Source: Crenothrix sp. D3 | GTDB lineage: Bacteria > Pseudomonadota > Gammaproteobacteria > Methylococcales > Methylomonadaceae | NCBI GenBank assembly: GCA_002134785.1 | Contig: MBQZ01000014.1 | Location: 1-64,000 of the forward strand | Direction of reading: 5' to 3' | Length of the DNA stretch: 64,000 nucleotides | Shown here: positions 26,093-40,058 of the stretch, piece by piece | Position numbering within the stretch: the stretch's first letter is position 1 | How the letters are laid out: each line of letters begins with the position of its first letter | Position numbers and translations under genes: made by a program | Notes under the pieces: generated by a model | Told to the model about the DNA's origin: nothing | Seen by the model: only the letters and a program-made list of their open reading frames with translations | Databases searched by the model: none

Positions 26093-29000
26093 TTGAAAGA
26101 TTTAATGAATTTCCTAAAGCGTCAAGGTCGGGCTGACGATTTTGACGGCATAAGCATAGGCCTAGCCTCTCCCGATATGATTCGGTCATGGTCTTATGGT
26201 GAAGTGAAAAAACCAGAAACCATCAACTATCGCACTTTCAAGCCTGAGCGTGATGGGCTGTTCTGCGCCAAAATATTTGGGCCTATCAGTGACTATGAAT
26301 GTCTGTGTGGCAAATATAAACGTTTAAAACATCGTGGCGTTATCTGCGAAAAATGCGGCGTAGAAGTTACACTGTCTAAAGTTCGTCGTGAACGTATGGG
26401 ACATATTGATTTAGCTAGCCCCGTTGCACATATCTGGTTTTTAAAATCACTACCATCGAGAATCGCTTTGTTGTTGGATATGACATTGCGTGAAATTGAG
26501 CGCGTGCTGTATTTTGAATCTTTCGTTATTTTAGATCCAGGCATGACACCTTTAACTAAAGGTCAATTGCTAACTGATGATGAATATCTTGATACGGTTG
26601 AAGAGTATGGCGATGATTTCGTTGCCAAAATGGGTGCGGAAGCCATTTATGATTTATTAAAAAGTATTAACTTAAAAGAACAAGTTGATGTTTTACGCGA
26701 AGAAATCAACGCAACCAGTTCAGAAACAAAAATTAAAAAATACGCAAAACGTCTGAAAGTGATGGATGCGTTAATGAGTTCAAAAAATCGTCCCGAATGG
26801 ATGATTTTAAAAGTATTGCCTGTATTACCACCTGAATTGCGCCCCTTAGTTCCTTTAGATGGTGGTCGTTTTGCAACTTCAGATTTGAACGATCTATACC
26901 GTCGTGTTATCAACCGTAACAATCGATTAAACAGACTGTTAGACCTGAATGCACCTGATATTATCGTGCGTAATGAAAAACGGATGTTGCAAGAATCAGT
27001 CGATGCGTTGCTTGATAACGGTAGACGTGGTCGCGCTATTACGGGTACTAACCGCAGACCGCTAAAATCGTTAGCGGATATGATTAAAGGTAAGCAAGGA
27101 CGTTTTAGACAAAATCTATTAGGTAAGCGTGTTGATTACTCAGGTCGTTCAGTCATCGTGGTCGGGCCTACTTTACGATTGCATCAGTGTGGTTTGCCGA
27201 AAAAAATGGCTTTAGAATTATTTAAGCCGTTTATTTTTAGTAAATTACAATTGCGCGGCTTAGCAACAACGATTAAAGCTGCCAAAAAGATGGTTGAACG
27301 CGAAGGTGCGGAAGTCTGGGATATTCTCGAAGAAGTGATTCGTGAGCATCCAATTTTGTTGAACCGTGCGCCAACTTTGCACAGATTAGGTATTCAAGCG
27401 TTTGAGCCAACGTTAATTGAAGGTAAAGCGATTCAGTTGCATCCGTTAGTATGTAGCGCGTTTAACGCTGACTTTGACGGTGACCAAATGGCAGTACATA
27501 TTCCACTGTCCATAGAGGCACAGTTGGAAGCGCGTACCTTAATGATGGCAACGAATAACATTTTGTCACCCGCTAACGGTGAGCCTGTTATTAATCCATC
27601 ACAAGACGTGGTATTGGGACTGTATTACATCAGTCGCGAAAAAATAAACGCCAAAGGTGATGGCAGTATTTTTGTTAGTGTCGCTGAAATACACAAAGCC
27701 TTGCAAACTAAGACAGTAGAATTGCAATCTAAAATTCAATTACGCATTACTGAAAAAGTCGCTAATGAACATGGCGAGCTTGAGGATAAAACCCATAGAG
27801 TACACACGACAGTAGGTCGCGCTTTGATTTGGGAAATATTGCCTGACCGTATGCCGTTTGACATCGTCAACTGCGATATGACTAAAAAGAATATTTCACG
27901 CTTGATTAATTATAGTTATCGCTTTTTAGGTAACAAAGACACAGTTGTACTTGCTGATCAATTGATGTATCTCGGTTTTCGGTATGCGACACTGTCAGGT
28001 ATTTCTTTCGGTATCGAAGACATGGCGATTCCTGCCGAAAAAGTGAATATTATTAAATTGGCAGATGACGAAGTTAGCGAAATTCAGCGACAATATTCGT
28101 CTGGTTTAGTAACTGACGGTGAGCGTTATAATAAAGTTGTCGATATTTGGTCACATGCAAACGATAAAGTTGCTAAAGTGATGATGGATGGTTTAGGCGA
28201 AGAATCGGTAATGAATGCTGAGGGTAATATTGTTAAGCAAAAATCCTTTAACTCTATCTTTATGATGGCAGAGTCTGGAGCGCGGGGTTCTGCGGCACAG
28301 ATTCGGCAGTTAGCGGGTATGCGTGGTTTGATGGCAAAACCTGATGGTTCAATTATCGAAACGCCAATTACTGCCAACTTCCGTGAAGGTTTAGACGTAT
28401 TACAATACTTTATTTCCACACATGGTGCGCGTAAAGGTCTTGCTGATACGGCATTGAAAACGGCGAACTCAGGTTACTTAACCCGTCGTTTAGTCGATGT
28501 TGCACAAGATCTTGTCATTATTGGACAAGATTGCGGTACAGCTAACGGTTTGATTATGACACCCATTATTGAAGGCGGGGATGTAGTAGAACCATTGTCA
28601 GAGCGCGTTCTAGGTCGTGTTGCTGTTGGTGATATTATGGACGCGGCTGGAGAAAACATAATTATCTCAGGCGGGATTTTATTAGACGAACACTGGGTTA
28701 GCATACTTGAAGAAAACAGTATTGATCAAATTATCGTTAGATCTATTATTACTTGCGAAAATAGACACGGTGTCTGTGCAAAATGCTATGGTCGTGACTT
28801 AGGTCGTGGACATTTGGTCAATATTGGTGAAGCTGTTGGCGTTATCGCTGCGCAATCTATTGGTGAACCTGGTACTCAGTTGACTATGCGGACTTTCCAT
28901 ATTGGTGGTGCAGCATCGCGCTCAGTGGCAATTAATAATGTTCAGGTTAAGTCGGCGGGTACGGTGCGTTTGAATAATTTGAAGTCAGTTGTTAACCGCG

Positions 29001-30298
29001 AGGGTAATTTAGTTGCGGTGTCTCGCTCAGGTGAAGTCGGTGTTGTGGATGATTATGGTCGTGAAAGAGAGCGTTATAAAATTCCTTACGGTGCTGTATT
29101 ATCAGTGCAGGAAGGCAGTAAAATTAACGCTGGTGACATTGTCGTAACATGGGATCCTTTCACTCATCCCGTTATCACTGAAGTGGGCGGGATTGTTGAG
29201 TTAATTCATTTTGTTGATGGTGTCACAGTACAAAAGCAATCTGATGAAGTCACTGGATTAAGTTCGTTGGTCGTTACGGATCCAAAGCAACGCGGTTCAG
29301 CGGGTAAAGAATTGCGCCCTATGGTGAAGCTACTTGATAATGATGGCAATACAATCTATTTGCCAGGTACCGAAATCCCTGCGCAGTATTTCTTACCCGC
29401 AGGTGCTATTGCGGGTATCAAAGATGGTGGTGAAGTTAAGGTCGGTGATGTATTGGCAAGGATTCCACAAGAATCGAGTAAAACCAGAGATATTACGGGT
29501 GGTTTACCGCGTGTAGCCGACTTATTTGAAGCTAGAAAAACTAAAGATCCAGCTATATTAGCAGAAGCTAGCGGTACGGTTTCTTTTGGTAAAGAAACTA
29601 AGGGTAAGCAGCGCGTTATTATCACGGATGCCGCAGGAGAGCAAATAGAAACCTTAATACCGAAGTGGCGACATATCACCGTCTTTGAAGGTGAGTATGT
29701 GGAAAAAGGTGAAACGATAGCTGAAGGTGAATTAACGCCTCATGATATTCTTAGGTTACGCGGCATAGAAGAACTTGCTAACTATCTAGTTAAAGAAATT
29801 CAAGATGTTTATCGATTACAGGGCGTAAAAATAAACGATAAGCATATTGAAGCGATTATTCGGCAAATGCTCAGAAAAGTAGAGATTACTGCATCAGGTG
29901 ACACTTCTTTCTTGAAAGGTGATCAAGTAGAGCGAGCGGCAATGCGAGTTGAAAATGACAGAATGGAGTCTGAAGGAAAAATCCCAGCTAGCTACGAGTC
30001 TATTTTACTAGGCATTACTAAGGCTTCATTGGCGACAGAATCCTTTATATCGGCTGCATCTTTTCAAGAGACTACGCGGGTATTGACGGATGCGGCGGTA
30101 CGAGGGTTAAGTGATAGCTTGCAAGGCTTAAAAGAAAACGTTATCGTGGGTCGGCTGATCCCCGCAGGAACAGGTTTGGCTTATCATGAGCATAGAAAAA
30201 ATAGATTTTCTCAGCAGTTAGTGGTTGAACACGAAGGCGTTGCTGTTGTTGATGCAGTCGATGTAGAAGAAGCACTTAAATTAGCTTTGAACGGGTAA
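26093..30298 (+). CDS. rpoC: RNA polymerase beta' subunit
   Basis: 1401 residues. The start is a TTG (26093) after GAGGAC; E. coli uses GTG at the same place, and the protein N-terminus KDLMNFLK fits. Zinc site [20 protein letters not shown], catalytic [12 protein letters not shown], bridge-helix region [19 protein letters not shown], second zinc site [13 protein letters not shown] and trigger-loop region [18 protein letters not shown]. Confidence 0.98.
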   Translation: MKDLMNFLKRQGRADDFDGISIGLASPDMIRSWSYGEVKKPETINYRTFKPERDGLFCAKIFGPISDYECLCGKYKRLKHRGVICEKCGVEVTLSKVRRERMGHIDLASPVAHIWFLKSLPSRIALLLDMTLREIERVLYFESFVILDPGMTPLTKGQLLTDDEYLDTVEEYGDDFVAKMGAEAIYDLLKSINLKEQVDVLREEINATSSETKIKKYAKRLKVMDALMSSKNRPEWMILKVLPVLPPELRPLVPLDGGRFATSDLNDLYRRVINRNNRLNRLLDLNAPDIIVRNEKRMLQESVDALLDNGRRGRAITGTNRRPLKSLADMIKGKQGRFRQNLLGKRVDYSGRSVIVVGPTLRLHQCGLPKKMALELFKPFIFSKLQLRGLATTIKAAKKMVEREGAEVWDILEEVIREHPILLNRAPTLHRLGIQAFEPTLIEGKAIQLHPLVCSAFNADFDGDQMAVHIPLSIEAQLEARTLMMATNNILSPANGEPVINPSQDVVLGLYYISREKINAKGDGSIFVSVAEIHKALQTKTVELQSKIQLRITEKVANEHGELEDKTHRVHTTVGRALIWEILPDRMPFDIVNCDMTKKNISRLINYSYRFLGNKDTVVLADQLMYLGFRYATLSGISFGIEDMAIPAEKVNIIKLADDEVSEIQRQYSSGLVTDGERYNKVVDIWSHANDKVAKVMMDGLGEESVMNAEGNIVKQKSFNSIFMMAESGARGSAAQIRQLAGMRGLMAKPDGSIIETPITANFREGLDVLQYFISTHGARKGLADTALKTANSGYLTRRLVDVAQDLVIIGQDCGTANGLIMTPIIEGGDVVEPLSERVLGRVAVGDIMDAAGENIIISGGILLDEHWVSILEENSIDQIIVRSIITCENRHGVCAKCYGRDLGRGHLVNIGEAVGVIAAQSIGEPGTQLTMRTFHIGGAASRSVAINNVQVKSAGTVRLNNLKSVVNREGNLVAVSRSGEVGVVDDYGRERERYKIPYGAVLSVQEGSKINAGDIVVTWDPFTHPVITEVGGIVELIHFVDGVTVQKQSDEVTGLSSLVVTDPKQRGSAGKELRPMVKLLDNDGNTIYLPGTEIPAQYFLPAGAIAGIKDGGEVKVGDVLARIPQESSKTRDITGGLPRVADLFEARKTKDPAILAEASGTVSFGKETKGKQRVIITDAAGEQIETLIPKWRHITVFEGEYVEKGETIAEGELTPHDILRLRGIEELANYLVKEIQDVYRLQGVKINDKHIEAIIRQMLRKVEITASGDTSFLKGDQVERAAMRVENDRMESEGKIPASYESILLGITKASLATESFISAASFQETTRVLTDAAVRGLSDSLQGLKENVIVGRLIPAGTGLAYHEHRKNRFSQQLVVEHEGVAVVDAVDVEEALKLALNG

Positions 30299-30329
30299 AG
30301 GAAATAGGAGTAGTCTGTTAAAAATGAGC

Positions 30330-30358
30330 TTGACCTGAAGCAGATTAACAAGTATGAT
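30330..30358 (+). promoter_or_regulatory. Candidate sigma70 promoter of the str operon
   Basis: TTGACC (30330-30335), 17-base spacer, TATGAT (30353-30358), about 120 bases before rpsL. Near-consensus, placed where the str operon promoter is expected. Confidence 0.65.
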
Positions 30359-30477
30359 GCTCAGCTCACATAAGCTATAGGGTTTTGGGTTGGATTGAAA
30401 TGCTGTGTCGCTTGTGTACTTGTGTCACGGTTCAGTAACTATCTGACAATTAATTTGTAAACTGGAGTAGATAAAAT

Positions 30478-30855
30478 ATGGCCACGATCAACCAATTGGT
30501 TCGTAAGCCGCGCGCTAGAAAAATTGAAAAAAGCAATGTTCCAGCATTGGAGGCATGTCCTCAGCGTAGAGGGGTTTGTACCCGCGTTTATACCACAACG
30601 CCTAAAAAACCAAACTCAGCTTTGCGTAAAGTTGCTAGGGTCAGGTTGACTAATGGCGCTGAAGTTAGTAGCTATATTGGTGGAGAGGGTCATAATCTTC
30701 AGGAGCATTCTGTAGTCCTAATAAGAGGCGGTCGCGTAAAGGATTTGCCAGGGGTTCGTTATCACGTTGTGCGTGGTAGCTTGGATGCTTCAGGGGTGGC
30801 TAATAGAAAGTGTGGTCGCTCTAAATATGGAACAAAACGCCCTAAAGGCAAATAG
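30478..30855 (+). CDS. rpsL: 30S ribosomal protein S12
   Basis: 125 residues. The decoding-centre loops [18 protein letters not shown] and [17 protein letters not shown] keep the lysines found in streptomycin-sensitive forms. First gene of the rpsL-rpsG-fusA-tuf operon. Confidence 0.98.
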   Translation: MATINQLVRKPRARKIEKSNVPALEACPQRRGVCTRVYTTTPKKPNSALRKVARVRLTNGAEVSSYIGGEGHNLQEHSVVLIRGGRVKDLPGVRYHVVRGSLDASGVANRKCGRSKYGTKRPKGK

Positions 30856-30858
30856 TAG

Positions 30859-31338
<480 letters not shown>

Positions 31339-31365
31339 TTCATACAGTTAAAGTCCGTAAGTAAA

Positions 31366-33456
31366 ATGCGTAATACTCCAATAGAGCATTATCGTAATAT
31401 AGGGATAATGGCTCACATTGATGCGGGTAAAACCACAACGACAGAGCGTATACTTTACTATACGGGTGTGTCTCACAAAATAGGTGAGGTGCATGATGGT
31501 GCCGCAGTCATGGATTGGATGGAGCAGGAGCAAGAGCGAGGTATTACCATAACCTCCGCTGCTACTACCTGCTTTTGGAGTGGCATGGAAAAACAATTTC
31601 CACGGCATCGTATTAATATTATTGATACGCCTGGGCATGTTGACTTCACCATCGAAGTTGAGCGTTCATTGCGTGTACTAGATGGTGCGTGTGCTGTTTT
31701 TTGTGCGGTAGGCGGGGTTGAGCCGCAGTCAGAAACAGTATGGCGGCAAGCTGATAAATATCATGTGCCTAGGTTAGTTTTTGTTAATAAGATGGATCGT
31801 TCAGGTGCCGACTTTCTAAGGGTTGTTGAGCAAATTAAGGTGCGCTTGGGTAGTAATGTTATACCTATGCAGTTGCCTATTGGTGCTGAAGATGATTTTG
31901 AGGGTGTTGTTGATCTTATCAAAATGAAAGCTATTTATTGGGATGATTCCAATATGGGTATGAGTTTTCAGGAAAAGGAGATTCCTGCGGCTATGCAATC
32001 ACTTTGTGAAAAATGGCGTGAAGGTATCGTTGAAGCTGCAGCGGAAGCAAGTGAAGAATTTACTGAAAAATACCTTGAAGAAGGTGCTTTAACAAACAAA
32101 GAAATAAGGCAGGGCATTCGTATTCAGACCATAGCAAACAGAATATCGCCAGCTTTTTGTGGGTCAGCATTTAAAAACAAAGGTGTTCAGGCAATGCTAG
32201 ATGCTATTGTTGAGTATATGCCAGCACCAAGCGATGTTAAGGCGATTGTTGGCGTACTTGAAGATGGTGTAACGGAAACGAATCGGTTTGCAAATGACGA
32301 TGAACCTTTTTCAGCGTTAGCATTTAAAATAGTCGCAGATCCTTTTGGTACGCTGACTTTCTTCAGGGTATACTCGGGTATACTTAGTTCTGGCGATAGT
32401 ATTTATAACTCCGTCAAAATGAAGAAGGAGCGTATTGGTCGTATTGTACAGATGCACGCTAATAGCCGAGAAGAGGTTAAATCAGTTTGTGCGGGTGATA
32501 TTGCTGCGGCGATTGGTCTTAAAGATACCACTACAGGCGACACACTGTGCCATCCTAAAGATATTATTATTCTTGAGCGCATGGAGTTTCCTGATCCAGT
32601 TATATCGGTGGCAGTAGAGCCTAGAACTAAAGCAGATCAGGAGAAAATGGGTGTCGCTTTAAGTAAATTAGCGCAAGAAGACCCTTCGTTTCGTGTGCAT
32701 ACTGATGAAGAGTCAGGTCAAATAATTATTTCAGGTATGGGTGAGCTACATCTTGAAATTATTATTGACAGAATGAAAAGAGAATTTAATGTTGATGCTA
32801 ATGTGGGTGCGCCGCAAGTAGCCTACAGAGAAACGATTAGTCTATCAGTCGAGCAGGAAGGCAAGTTCATAAGGCAGTCGGGGGGTCGTGGGCAATACGG
32901 TCACGTTTGGTTGCGAATAGAGCCACAGGAAGTGGGTGCTGGTTACGAGTTTGTTAATGAAATTGTTGGTGGGGTTGTACCAAAGGAATACATACCAGCA
33001 GTGGATAAGGGTGTTCAAGAACAGTTGAAAAGCGGTGTTCTTGCAGGCTACCCTGTTTTGGATGTAAAAGTATCTTTATTTGATGGTTCGTATCACGATG
33101 TCGATTCGAATGAAATAGCTTTTAAAATTGCGGGCTCTATGTGTTTCAGAGAGGGCGCGAGAAAAGCAAATCCAGTATTACTTGAGCCGATAATGAAAGT
33201 TGAGGTTTCTACGCCTGAGGAATATATGGGTGATGTTGTTGGTGATATTAATAGACGACGTGGTATCATTCACGGGATGGATGATATGCCATCAGGTAAA
33301 ATAGTTAGTTGCGAAGTACCATTGGCGGAAATGTTTGGCTATGCGACTGATTTGCGTTCGACAACTCAAGGGCGTGCTACATACAGTATGCAGTTTGAAA
33401 GATACAATGAAACACCTGCACATATAGCAGAAGCAATTATTAAAAAATCTTCATAA
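31366..33456 (+). CDS. fusA: Elongation factor G
   Basis: 696 residues, normal length. G-domain motifs [36 protein letters not shown] and [10 protein letters not shown]; domain [13 protein letters not shown]. Drives translocation. This is the classical fusA copy inside the str operon. Confidence 0.98.
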   Translation: MRNTPIEHYRNIGIMAHIDAGKTTTTERILYYTGVSHKIGEVHDGAAVMDWMEQEQERGITITSAATTCFWSGMEKQFPRHRINIIDTPGHVDFTIEVERSLRVLDGACAVFCAVGGVEPQSETVWRQADKYHVPRLVFVNKMDRSGADFLRVVEQIKVRLGSNVIPMQLPIGAEDDFEGVVDLIKMKAIYWDDSNMGMSFQEKEIPAAMQSLCEKWREGIVEAAAEASEEFTEKYLEEGALTNKEIRQGIRIQTIANRISPAFCGSAFKNKGVQAMLDAIVEYMPAPSDVKAIVGVLEDGVTETNRFANDDEPFSALAFKIVADPFGTLTFFRVYSGILSSGDSIYNSVKMKKERIGRIVQMHANSREEVKSVCAGDIAAAIGLKDTTTGDTLCHPKDIIILERMEFPDPVISVAVEPRTKADQEKMGVALSKLAQEDPSFRVHTDEESGQIIISGMGELHLEIIIDRMKREFNVDANVGAPQVAYRETISLSVEQEGKFIRQSGGRGQYGHVWLRIEPQEVGAGYEFVNEIVGGVVPKEYIPAVDKGVQEQLKSGVLAGYPVLDVKVSLFDGSYHDVDSNEIAFKIAGSMCFREGARKANPVLLEPIMKVEVSTPEEYMGDVVGDINRRRGIIHGMDDMPSGKIVSCEVPLAEMFGYATDLRSTTQGRATYSMQFERYNETPAHIAEAIIKKSS

Positions 33457-33482
33457 AATTGAATAACACAAGGTATTAACTC

Positions 33483-34673
33483 ATGGCCAAAGAAAAATTT
33501 TCACGCAGTAAGCCCCACGTCAACGTAGGTACAATAGGTCACGTTGATCACGGTAAAACGACATTAACAGCTGCTTTGACAACTGTAATGGCGAAATTAC
33601 ATGGTGGTTCAGTTAAAGCATTTGATCAAATCGACAATGCCCCAGAAGAAAGAGCGCGTGGTATCACTATCGCGACATCACACGTTGAATACGAATCATC
33701 TGTTCGTCATTATGCACATGTTGATTGCCCAGGTCATGCTGATTATGTAAAAAACATGATTACAGGTGCGGCGCAAATGGATGGTGCCATTTTAGTTTGC
33801 TCAGCAGCTGATGGTCCTATGCCACAGACTAGAGAGCATATCCTGTTGTCAAGACAGGTTGGTGTTCCTTATATCGTTGTGTTCTTAAATAAAGCAGATA
33901 TGGTTGATGATGAAGAATTAATCGAACTGGTAGAAATGGAACTCAGAGAGTTATTGGATAAATATGATTTTCCAGGTGATGATACGCCTATTATCAGAGG
34001 TTCTGCTTTGTTAGCCCTACAAGGCGATCAAAGTGAAATTGGTGAGCCATCGGTAATAAAACTTGTTGAAGCCTTAGATACCTACATTCCTTTGCCAGAA
34101 AGAGCTGTTGATGGTGCATTTTTGATGCCCGTTGAAGACGTGTTCTCAATTTCAGGTCGGGGTACAGTAGTTACTGGTCGTATTGAACGAGGTATTATCA
34201 AAGTTGGTCAGGAAGTTGAAATTGTTGGTATCAGACCAACTGTTTCCTCTACGGTTACTGGCGTTGAAATGTTCCGTAAATTACTGGATCAAGGTGAAGC
34301 AGGTGATAACGTTGGTTTGTTATTAAGAGGCACTAAAAGAGATGATGTTGAGCGTGGTCAGGTTTTGGCTCATAAAAACACCATTAAGCCGCATTCATAT
34401 TTCAATGCAGAGATTTATATCCTATCAAAAGATGAAGGTGGTCGTCACACGCCCTTCTTCGAAGGTTATCGTCCACAGTTCTATTTTAGAACAACTGATG
34501 TAACAGGTGCGGTTGAATTACCAGAAGGCGTGGAAATGGTTATGCCTGGCGATAATATTTCTGTGAAGATTAAGTTAATTTCTTCCATTGCTATGGAAGA
34601 TAACTTGCGTTTTGCAATTCGTGAGGGCGGTCGTACAGTTGGTGCGGGTGTTGTTGCGTCAATCATTGAGTAA
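33483..34673 (+). CDS. tuf: Elongation factor Tu
   Basis: 396 residues with [39 protein letters not shown] and NKADM. Delivers aminoacyl-tRNA. It is the only tuf gene here; the second copy usual between tRNA-Thr and tRNA-Trp is absent. rpsJ follows after five bases, so tuf may read straight into the S10 operon. Confidence 0.98.
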   Translation: MAKEKFSRSKPHVNVGTIGHVDHGKTTLTAALTTVMAKLHGGSVKAFDQIDNAPEERARGITIATSHVEYESSVRHYAHVDCPGHADYVKNMITGAAQMDGAILVCSAADGPMPQTREHILLSRQVGVPYIVVFLNKADMVDDEELIELVEMELRELLDKYDFPGDDTPIIRGSALLALQGDQSEIGEPSVIKLVEALDTYIPLPERAVDGAFLMPVEDVFSISGRGTVVTGRIERGIIKVGQEVEIVGIRPTVSSTVTGVEMFRKLLDQGEAGDNVGLLLRGTKRDDVERGQVLAHKNTIKPHSYFNAEIYILSKDEGGRHTPFFEGYRPQFYFRTTDVTGAVELPEGVEMVMPGDNISVKIKLISSIAMEDNLRFAIREGGRTVGAGVVASIIE

Positions 34674-34678
34674 ATATT

Positions 34679-34990
34679 ATGGCTAATCAAACTATCAGAA
34701 TTCGGTTGAAATCATTTGATCATAAGTTGATTGATCAATCGGCTGGTGAGATAGTAGAAACAGCAAGAAGAACAGGCGCGCAAGTTAAGGGTCCTATTCC
34801 ATTGCCTACTAAAAAAGAACGTTTTACGATTTTGATTTCTCCGCATGTTGATAAAGATGCTAGAGACCAGTATGAATTAAGAACATACAAGAGATTACTG
34901 GATATCGTTGAACCCACTGAGAAAACCGTAGATGCGCTGATGAAGTTAGATCTTGCAGCGGGCGTTGATGTTCAGATAAAGTTGAATTAA
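34679..34990 (+). CDS. rpsJ: 30S ribosomal protein S10 (NusE)
   Basis: 103 residues, start [19 protein letters not shown] and the loop [19 protein letters not shown]. Doubles as NusE, the partner of NusB (17.3 kb) and NusG (18.8 kb). First gene of the S10 operon. Confidence 0.98.
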   Translation: MANQTIRIRLKSFDHKLIDQSAGEIVETARRTGAQVKGPIPLPTKKERFTILISPHVDKDARDQYELRTYKRLLDIVEPTEKTVDALMKLDLAAGVDVQIKLN

Positions 34991-35008
34991 GAATAGAGGA
35001 ATTGGCAG

Positions 35009-35659
35009 ATGTCAATAGGTCTTATAGGTCGTAAATGTGGTATGACCAGAGTTTTTTGTGAAGATGGATCATCAGTACCTGTTACTGTTCTCCAGATTGA
35101 CTCAAATAGAGTTACTCAGGTTAAAAGTATAGAAGTTGATGGTTATCGTGCTGTTCAAGTGGCAGCAGGTGATAAGAAGTCTTCAAGAGTCAATAAAGCA
35201 ATGGCAGGTCACTATGCAGCGGCTAATGTGACAGCTGGGCGTGGTCTTTGGGAGTTTAGACTCGAAGATGGCGAAGGCACTGATTTATCTGCTGGTTCCG
35301 CCTTACCACTGGATATTTTTTCTGTAGGTCAAGTAATTGATGTTCAGGGTAAAAGTATTGGTAAAGGTTTTGCTGGTGGCATAAAACGTCACAATTTTAG
35401 TATGCAAGATGCTACTCATGGTAACTCACGTTCACATAGAGTATTGGGTTCTATCGGTATGAATCAAACGCCTGGACGCGTATTTAAAGGCAAAAAAATG
35501 GAAGGTCACATGGGAGCGGAGAAAGTAACTGTTCAAAATTTGACCATTCATGCGATTGATACGGAAAGAAATTTAATTTTAGTGAAGGGTTCGGTGCCTG
35601 GAGCTAAAGGCGGTGATGTAGTTATTACTCCCGCGATGAAAATGCGAAATAAAGGTTAG
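35009..35659 (+). CDS. rplC: 50S ribosomal protein L3
   Basis: 216 residues, [14 protein letters not shown] start, and the loop reaching the peptidyl transferase centre around [20 protein letters not shown], including the Gln region methylated by PrmB in relatives. Confidence 0.98.
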   Translation: MSIGLIGRKCGMTRVFCEDGSSVPVTVLQIDSNRVTQVKSIEVDGYRAVQVAAGDKKSSRVNKAMAGHYAAANVTAGRGLWEFRLEDGEGTDLSAGSALPLDIFSVGQVIDVQGKSIGKGFAGGIKRHNFSMQDATHGNSRSHRVLGSIGMNQTPGRVFKGKKMEGHMGAEKVTVQNLTIHAIDTERNLILVKGSVPGAKGGDVVITPAMKMRNKG

Positions 35660-35662
35660 GCT

Positions 35663-36283
35663 ATGGGTTTGCAAATACCTGCTTTAAATAAACAAGATAC
35701 TGCTGGAATAGTTGAAGTTACCGATGCTGTTTTCGGTCAGTCTTTCAATGAAACATTAGTTCATCAGCTAGTCGTTCGCTATTTAGCTGGGGCGCGTGCT
35801 GGTACTAAGGCACAAAAAACACGCTCTGATGTTCGCGGCGGCGGTGCGAAGCCTTGGAAACAAAAAGGTACTGGTCGTGCAAGAGCGGGAACTAGTCGTA
35901 GCCCAATCTGGCGGACGGGTGGCGTTGCTTTTGCTGCAAGACCTAGAAACTACGAGCAAAAGTTAAACAAAAAAATGTTTCGCGTCGGTATTCGTTCAAT
36001 TTTGTCTGAGTTGTTGAGACAAGAGCGTTTAGTGGTCAGTAGCGATATTATTCCTACTACTGTAAAAACTAAAGAACTGAATGCAAAATTAAAAATGATT
36101 GATGCTAAGCGTATATTAATTGTTGTTGATAGTGTGGATGAAAATCTAGCGTTGGCATCAAGAAATATCCCTTATGTAGAAGTAATCGAAGCAGCTAATT
36201 TAAGTCCAGTACTATTGGTTGCAGCTGATAAAGTCATTGCTACACCAGCGGCATTGAAACAATTGGAGGAGCAATTAACATGA
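35663..36283 (+). CDS. rplD: 50S ribosomal protein L4
   Basis: 206 residues. The exit-tunnel loop [19 protein letters not shown] is conserved. In E. coli L4 also represses the S10 operon. Its stop overlaps the rplW start by four bases. Confidence 0.98.
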   Translation: MGLQIPALNKQDTAGIVEVTDAVFGQSFNETLVHQLVVRYLAGARAGTKAQKTRSDVRGGGAKPWKQKGTGRARAGTSRSPIWRTGGVAFAARPRNYEQKLNKKMFRVGIRSILSELLRQERLVVSSDIIPTTVKTKELNAKLKMIDAKRILIVVDSVDENLALASRNIPYVEVIEAANLSPVLLVAADKVIATPAALKQLEEQLT

Positions 36284-36579
36284 GAGTGAATCAATATCAA
36301 TTGTCGAGTGTGCTTGAAGCACCAATTATCTCCGAAAAGAGTACAGTTGCAGCTGAAAAAAATAAACAATTTGTTTTTAAAGTTCAAAAACAAGCGACTA
36401 AAAAACAAGTTAAAAACGCAGTAGAAATTATGTTTAGCGTTGAAGTTGATTCGGTTCGAGTTTTAAACGTTAAAGGCAAACAGAAACGGTTTGGTAAGTC
36501 ATTGGGTCAACGATCTGATTGGAAAAAAGCTTATGTAAAACTTAAGTCTGGTCACGATATAGAATTCTCTGCTGCTTAA
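36280..36579 (+). CDS. rplW: 50S ribosomal protein L23
   Basis: 99 residues, [20 protein letters not shown] and the [10 protein letters not shown] loop. Located at the tunnel exit, docking site for SRP and trigger factor. Coupled to rplD. Confidence 0.97.
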   Translation: MRVNQYQLSSVLEAPIISEKSTVAAEKNKQFVFKVQKQATKKQVKNAVEIMFSVEVDSVRVLNVKGKQKRFGKSLGQRSDWKKAYVKLKSGHDIEFSAA

Positions 36580-36617
36580 TTTATAAAGCAAAAGATCAAT
36601 AGGAAACGGTAGAAAGC

Positions 36618-37445
36618 ATGGCGATTGTAAAGTCAAAACCAACGTCACCAGGATCACGGTTTGTAATACGCATCAAAAATGATGAATTGCATAAAGGCAA
36701 ACCTTACGCTCCTTTGCTCGCTAAAAAGAGCAAAACTGGTGGTCGTAACAATAATGGGCGTATCACAACACGTCATGTCGGTGGTGGTCATAAGCAACAC
36801 TACCGTATTATTGATTTTAAACGTAATAAAACGGATATCCCCGCTGTTGTTGAACGCTTGGAGTATGATCCAAATAGAACTGCTAACATCGCGTTAGTTT
36901 TGTTCAAAGATGGTGAGCGTAAATATATTATCGCGCCTAAGGGTTTAGTTGTTGGGCAAGAAATTATTTCTTCGGAAACTGTACCTGTCAAAGCAGGTAA
37001 CTGTATGCCGTTGAGAAATATTCCGATGGGTACAACCGTTCATTGCGTGGAATTAAAACCAGGTAAAGGTGCGCAAATAGCGAGAAGTGCAGGCACATCA
37101 GTGCAGTTAGTTGCTAGAGATGGAGCGCATGCAACCATTAGATTACGTTCAGGTGAAATGCGTAAAGTCATGGCGGACTGTCGTGCCGTGATTGGCGAAG
37201 TATCTAATTCAGAACACAACTTGATTTCGCTTGGTAAAGCAGGTGCGACAAGATGGCGAGGCGTTAGACCAACCGTTCGCGGCGTGGTCATGAACCCAGT
37301 TGACCATCCACATGGTGGTGGTGAAGGGCGGACCTCTGGTGGTAGACACCCTGTATCTCCTTGGGGTATGCCGACTAAAGGCTATAAAACAAGAAACAAC
37401 AAACGTACTGATAATATGATTGTCAGACGTCGTAAGCAGAAATAG
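36618..37445 (+). CDS. rplB: 50S ribosomal protein L2
   Basis: 275 residues. Conserved [22 protein letters not shown] and the C-terminal [19 protein letters not shown], whose histidine region lies near the peptidyl transferase centre. Confidence 0.98.
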   Translation: MAIVKSKPTSPGSRFVIRIKNDELHKGKPYAPLLAKKSKTGGRNNNGRITTRHVGGGHKQHYRIIDFKRNKTDIPAVVERLEYDPNRTANIALVLFKDGERKYIIAPKGLVVGQEIISSETVPVKAGNCMPLRNIPMGTTVHCVELKPGKGAQIARSAGTSVQLVARDGAHATIRLRSGEMRKVMADCRAVIGEVSNSEHNLISLGKAGATRWRGVRPTVRGVVMNPVDHPHGGGEGRTSGGRHPVSPWGMPTKGYKTRNNKRTDNMIVRRRKQK

Positions 37446-37456
37446 AGAGAACATAA

Positions 37457-37729
37457 ATGCCTCGTTCAATTAAAAAAGGTCCTTTTATTGATCATCATCT
37501 TCTAAAAAAAGTTGAAGATGCTGTCAGTAGCAATAATCGGAAACCGATTAAAACATGGTCAAGACGATCAATGATTATTCCAGATATGCTGGGCTTAACT
37601 ATTGCAATCCATAATGGACGACTGCATATTCCCGTTCTCATTTCTGAGAATATGGTCGGGCATAAATTAGGTGAGTTTGCACCCACTCGTACATATAAAG
37701 GCCATGTGGCTGATAAAAAATCTAGGTAG
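37457..37729 (+). CDS. rpsS: 30S ribosomal protein S19
   Basis: 90 residues, start [19 protein letters not shown], with [14 protein letters not shown] and [14 protein letters not shown]. Part of the 30S head, near S13. Confidence 0.98.
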   Translation: MPRSIKKGPFIDHHLLKKVEDAVSSNNRKPIKTWSRRSMIIPDMLGLTIAIHNGRLHIPVLISENMVGHKLGEFAPTRTYKGHVADKKSR

Positions 37730-37734
37730 GTGTG

Positions 37735-38070
37735 ATGGAAATTTCAGCAAAATTAAATAATGCCCCACTATCTGCACAAAAAGCGCGTTTAGTTGGTGAT
37801 CAAATTCGTGGCTTACCCGTTGACAAAGCACTGAATATTTTAAAGTTCAGTTCTAAAAAAGCAGCTGCTATTATCAAAAAAGTTCTGGAATCCGCGATAG
37901 CTAATGCAGAGCATAATGAAAGTGCGGATATTGATGAATTAAAAGTGTCTACCGTTTATGTCAATGAAGGGGCGACGATGAAAAGATTCAAGGCAAGGGC
38001 TAAAGGACGTGCGAACCATATCCTTAAAAGAACCTGCCATATAACAATTAAAGTCGCAGAAATCGAGTAG
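37735..38070 (+). CDS. rplV: 50S ribosomal protein L22
   Basis: 111 residues from ATG 37735; a GTG one codon earlier is equally spaced from AGGTAGG. Contains [20 protein letters not shown] and the tunnel-loop sequence [16 protein letters not shown]. Confidence 0.97.
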   Translation: MEISAKLNNAPLSAQKARLVGDQIRGLPVDKALNILKFSSKKAAAIIKKVLESAIANAEHNESADIDELKVSTVYVNEGATMKRFKARAKGRANHILKRTCHITIKVAEIE

Positions 38071-38079
38071 GGGCAGAAA

Positions 38080-38751
38080 ATGGGTCAGAAGGTACATCCA
38101 ATCGGCATACGCCTTGGTATCGTCAAAGATTGGAATTCAAGATGGTATGCAAACAGTCAGGATTACTCAGTATTCTTGCATCAAGATTTAACTGTTAGAG
38201 AGTTTATTAGAAAAAAATTGGCTCACGCATCGGTTAGTCGTATTCAGATTAATCGTCCAGCGAATAACGCACATATCACAATCCATACAGCCAGACCAGG
38301 TATTGTCATCGGTAAAAAAGGTGAAGATATTGATGTGTTGAAACAAGAGATATCTAAAATGATAGGTATTCCTGTTCAACTAAACGTTGAAGAAATCAGA
38401 AAGCCTGAGTTAGACGCGCTGCTAGTTGCCGAAGGCGTTGCCCAGCAACTTGAAAAACGTATTATGTATCGTCGTGCTATGAAACGTGCCGTGACTAATA
38501 CTATGCGTTTAGGTGCTGAAGGCATTAAAATTAACGTTGGTGGTCGTTTAAATGGTGCAGAGATTGCGCGTAGCGAATGGTATAGAGAGGGTCGTGTGCC
38601 TTTGCATACATTGAGAGCCGATATTGATTACGCAACCGCAGAGGCACATACTACCTATGGAATTATTGGCATTAAAGTGTGGATATTCAAAGGCGAAGTA
38701 TTTGACATGGATGCTCACGCTGCGTCTATTAATTCTGAATCTAAAAAATAG
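38080..38751 (+). CDS. rpsC: 30S ribosomal protein S3
   Basis: 223 residues. KH domain with [14 protein letters not shown]; mRNA-entry residues in [39 protein letters not shown]. Confidence 0.98.
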   Translation: MGQKVHPIGIRLGIVKDWNSRWYANSQDYSVFLHQDLTVREFIRKKLAHASVSRIQINRPANNAHITIHTARPGIVIGKKGEDIDVLKQEISKMIGIPVQLNVEEIRKPELDALLVAEGVAQQLEKRIMYRRAMKRAVTNTMRLGAEGIKINVGGRLNGAEIARSEWYREGRVPLHTLRADIDYATAEAHTTYGIIGIKVWIFKGEVFDMDAHAASINSESKK

Positions 38752-38767
38752 TTGAAGGGATAAAGAC

Positions 38768-39181
38768 ATGCTTCAACCTAAAAGAACTAAATTCCGTAAG
38801 CAACATAAAGGCAGAAATAACGGTACTGCTGTTCGTGGTTCATCAGTTAGCTTTGGTGAATATGGTCTTAAGTCGATTAGTCGCGGCAGATTAACTGCTA
38901 GGCAGATTGAATCAGCTCGTAGAACTATCACTCGTCACGTTAAACGTGGTGGTAAAATTTGGATTAGAATCTTTCCAGATAAGCCAATTACCAAAAAACC
39001 TTTAGAAGTTCGTATGGGAAAAGGAAAAGGTAGTGTAGAATACTGGGTTGCTCAAGTCAGACCAGGAACAATGTTGTATGAAATACAAGGTGTTTCTGAA
39101 GAATTAGCACGCGAGGCATTTACACTAGCTGCTGCTAAACTGCCTTTGAAAACACTTTTTACCGTCCGGACAATAATGTAA
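38768..39181 (+). CDS. rplP: 50S ribosomal protein L16
   Basis: 137 residues, [17 protein letters not shown] start and [21 protein letters not shown]. Its stop overlaps the rpmC start by one base (TAATG). Confidence 0.98.
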   Translation: MLQPKRTKFRKQHKGRNNGTAVRGSSVSFGEYGLKSISRGRLTARQIESARRTITRHVKRGGKIWIRIFPDKPITKKPLEVRMGKGKGSVEYWVAQVRPGTMLYEIQGVSEELAREAFTLAAAKLPLKTLFTVRTIM

Positions 39182-39372
39182 TGAAAGCAAGTGAATTACG
39201 CCAAAAATCAAAAGATGAATTAGGGACGCTATTACTCGATTTATCGCGTGAGCGGTTTAATCTTAAAATGCAAAAAGGTACAGGGCAACTGTCTAAGCCA
39301 GACCAAGTAAAAAAGGTTAGACGGGACGTGGCTCGCATCCAAACCATATTAAATGAAATGGCGAGCGCATAA
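39181..39372 (+). CDS. rpmC: 50S ribosomal protein L29
   Basis: 63 residues, helical: [20 protein letters not shown] and [12 protein letters not shown]. Near the tunnel exit. Coupled to rplP. Confidence 0.97.
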   Translation: MKASELRQKSKDELGTLLLDLSRERFNLKMQKGTGQLSKPDQVKKVRRDVARIQTILNEMASA

Positions 39373-39374
39373 TT

Positions 39375-39638
39375 ATGAATGAAAATGCAACTAAATTGCG
39401 AACAATCACAGGTCGTGTTGTTAGTAATAAAATGGACAAAACAATTACCGTATTAGTTGAGCGGGTGGTAAAACACCCCGTCTATGGTAAATACATTAAA
39501 CGTTCAAGCAAAATGATGGCGCATGACGAGCAGAACCTTTGTCAAGAAGGCGATGTTGTTGCTATTACTTCGTGCAGACCGATGTCTAAGAATAAAACCT
39601 TTAAATTGGTTTCAGTTTTAGAAAGTGCCAACAAATAG
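39375..39638 (+). CDS. rpsQ: 30S ribosomal protein S17
   Basis: 87 residues, [21 protein letters not shown] and [15 protein letters not shown]. Binds 16S helix 11 early in assembly. Last S10-operon gene. Confidence 0.97.
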   Translation: MNENATKLRTITGRVVSNKMDKTITVLVERVVKHPVYGKYIKRSSKMMAHDEQNLCQEGDVVAITSCRPMSKNKTFKLVSVLESANK

Positions 39639-39675
39639 CAAATAGCTATTTATATACAGATAACAGGAATAAATC

Positions 39676-40044
39676 ATGATTCAGATGCAAACTAACCTTG
39701 ACGTCGCCGATAATAGCGGTGCCAAAAGGGTCATGTGTATCAAAGTATTAGGGGGTTCGCACAGGCGCTATGCAGGCATCGGCGACATCATCAAAGTCAG
39801 TATTAAAGATGCTATTCCTCGTGGAAGGGTAAAAAAAGGCGAGGTTTATAATGCCTTAGTTGTAAGAACGCGCAAGGGCGTACGTAGATCAGATGGATCT
39901 GTCATTCGTTTTGATGGTAACGCTGCAGTCATTCTTAACAATAATTTACAGCCGCTAGGTACGCGTATTTTTGGTCCTGTAACGCGCGAGTTAAGAGGTG
40001 AGAAATTTATGAAAATCATCTCCTTAGCTCCTGAAGTATTATAA
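39676..40044 (+). CDS. rplN: 50S ribosomal protein L14
   Basis: 122 residues, start [19 protein letters not shown] and [23 protein letters not shown] end. First gene of the spc operon. Confidence 0.98.
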   Translation: MIQMQTNLDVADNSGAKRVMCIKVLGGSHRRYAGIGDIIKVSIKDAIPRGRVKKGEVYNALVVRTRKGVRRSDGSVIRFDGNAAVILNNNLQPLGTRIFGPVTRELRGEKFMKIISLAPEVL

Positions 40045-40058
40045 GATGGGGTTTGAAG